DNA of 64,000 bases. Origin: Flagellimonas alvinocaridis (lineage in GTDB: Bacteria > Bacteroidota > Bacteroidia > Flavobacteriales > Flavobacteriaceae). Below are positions 63,678 through 64,000 of the stretch, piece after piece (positions within the stretch are counted from its first letter, which is position 1; the number at the start of each line of letters is the position of its first letter). The notes beneath the pieces were generated by a model. The model ran no database searches, was not told where the DNA came from, and saw only the letters and a list, made by a program, of their open reading frames with translations. The stretch covers positions 124,001 to 188,000 of the forward strand of contig NZ_SNTZ01000002.1 in the NCBI RefSeq assembly GCF_004916895.1, written 5' to 3'. A program made the translations under genes and the position numbers.

Positions 63678-64000
63678 ATGAAAGTTACCGTAGTTGGAGC
63701 AGGCGCAGTGGGAGCAAGCTGTGCGGAGTATATTGCAATGAAGGATTTTGCATCTGAAGTTGTTTTGTTGGATATTAAAGAGGGGTATGCCGAAGGAAAA
63801 GCCATGGATTTGATGCAAACGGCGTCGTTGAACGGTTTTGACACAAAAATTACTGGAACCACCAATGATTATTCCAAAACAGCAGGTAGTGATATTGCGG
63901 TAATCACCTCTGGAATTCCACGTAAACCTGGAATGACCCGCGAAGAACTTATAGGAATCAATGCAGGAATCGTAAAGACTGTTGCCACAAGCCTTTTGGA
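63678..64000 (+). CDS. mdh: Malate dehydrogenase, 3' end outside window
   Basis: The first 107 codons are present. The NAD-binding motif is VVGAGAVGASCAEYIA, followed by the Asp of LLDIKEGYAEGKAMDL, the adenine-side SDIAVITSGIPRKPGMTRE loop containing the substrate-binding arginines, and GINAGIVK. This is the LDH-like bacterial malate dehydrogenase of the TCA cycle. TATTTTTG at 63644-63651 fits a -7 box; no matching -33 TTG is seen. Confidence 0.95.
   Translation, partial: MKVTVVGAGAVGASCAEYIAMKDFASEVVLLDIKEGYAEGKAMDLMQTASLNGFDTKITGTTNDYSKTAGSDIAVITSGIPRKPGMTREELIGINAGIVKTVATSLL

Noticed and set aside
1-64000. CRISPR arrays, insertion sequences, prophage, tRNA and rRNA genes
   Set aside because: Both strands were read for direct-repeat arrays, transposases, integrases and tRNA T-arm signatures; only the tmRNA T-arm was found.

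Overview
The window is a chromosomal segment of a marine-type member of the Bacteroidota, most likely Flavobacteriaceae (Allomuricauda/Flagellimonas-like). The basis is SusC/OMP-type TonB-dependent receptors, LytS/LytTR signalling, DUF5916 and VPS10/BNR proteins, TAnnTTTG-type promoters, a tmRNA tag reading GESNYALAA, and a short gyrB (646 aa). Gene starts rarely have a strong Shine-Dalgarno sequence. I see no rRNA, tRNA, CRISPR array, insertion sequence or prophage. The one RNA gene I can support firmly is tmRNA.

Layout. 1-4.3 kb (minus): a TonB-dependent outer-membrane protein running off the left edge, then a LytTR response regulator and LytS-type kinase pair. 4.6-11.0 kb (plus): a run of exported proteins (DUF5916 barrel, YD-like repeat protein, NTF2-like lipoprotein, M13 metallopeptidase) ending in a strong bidirectional terminator. 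11.1-15.6 kb: an AraC regulator divergent from a three-gene trans-4-hydroxyproline operon (HPC deaminase, 2-oxoglutarate-semialdehyde dehydrogenase, epimerase). 15.6-18.8 kb (minus): a 1055-aa secreted BNR/VPS10 propeller protein.

18.9-31.6 kb is the most distinctive part, a carbohydrate (probably amino-sugar) locus in two halves. The first half is a plus-strand operon: a divergent ROK kinase, an MFS permease, a SIS phosphosugar isomerase, a ChbG/YdjC deacetylase, and a secreted GH9-polysaccharide deacetylase fusion. A DeoR repressor converges on its end. The second half has a Tat-exported DUF4434 protein, a sugar-porter MFS, a ROK repressor and an AGE-family epimerase. A TGCAT-N5-ATGCA palindrome occurs upstream of the first operon and again between deoR and the DUF4434 gene, tying the halves together. 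There is no SusC/SusD pair, so the substrate is probably small and soluble.

31.7-36.9 kb: a YbdG-like MscS channel, tmRNA (minus) preceded by a possible structured flavobacterial RNA element, a saccharopine-dehydrogenase-like enzyme, a PHP phosphoesterase and small proteins. 36.9-42.3 kb (minus): a siderophore-uptake operon (TonB receptor, DUF4198, DUF3325, DUF3649, PepSY) whose promoter is bracketed by two copies of an AT-rich palindrome, a good candidate iron-responsive operator. 42.4-49.2 kb: housekeeping genes (kdsA, typA, polyphosphate glucokinase, ftsE, DUF3137, lemA). 49.5-57.2 kb (plus): a giant TPR protein, a partner outer-membrane protein, an OmpA-like protein and a lipoprotein amidohydrolase. 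57.2-64 kb: DUF2911, asnB, gyrB, a DUF6588 protein, a small lipoprotein, and malate dehydrogenase running off the right edge.
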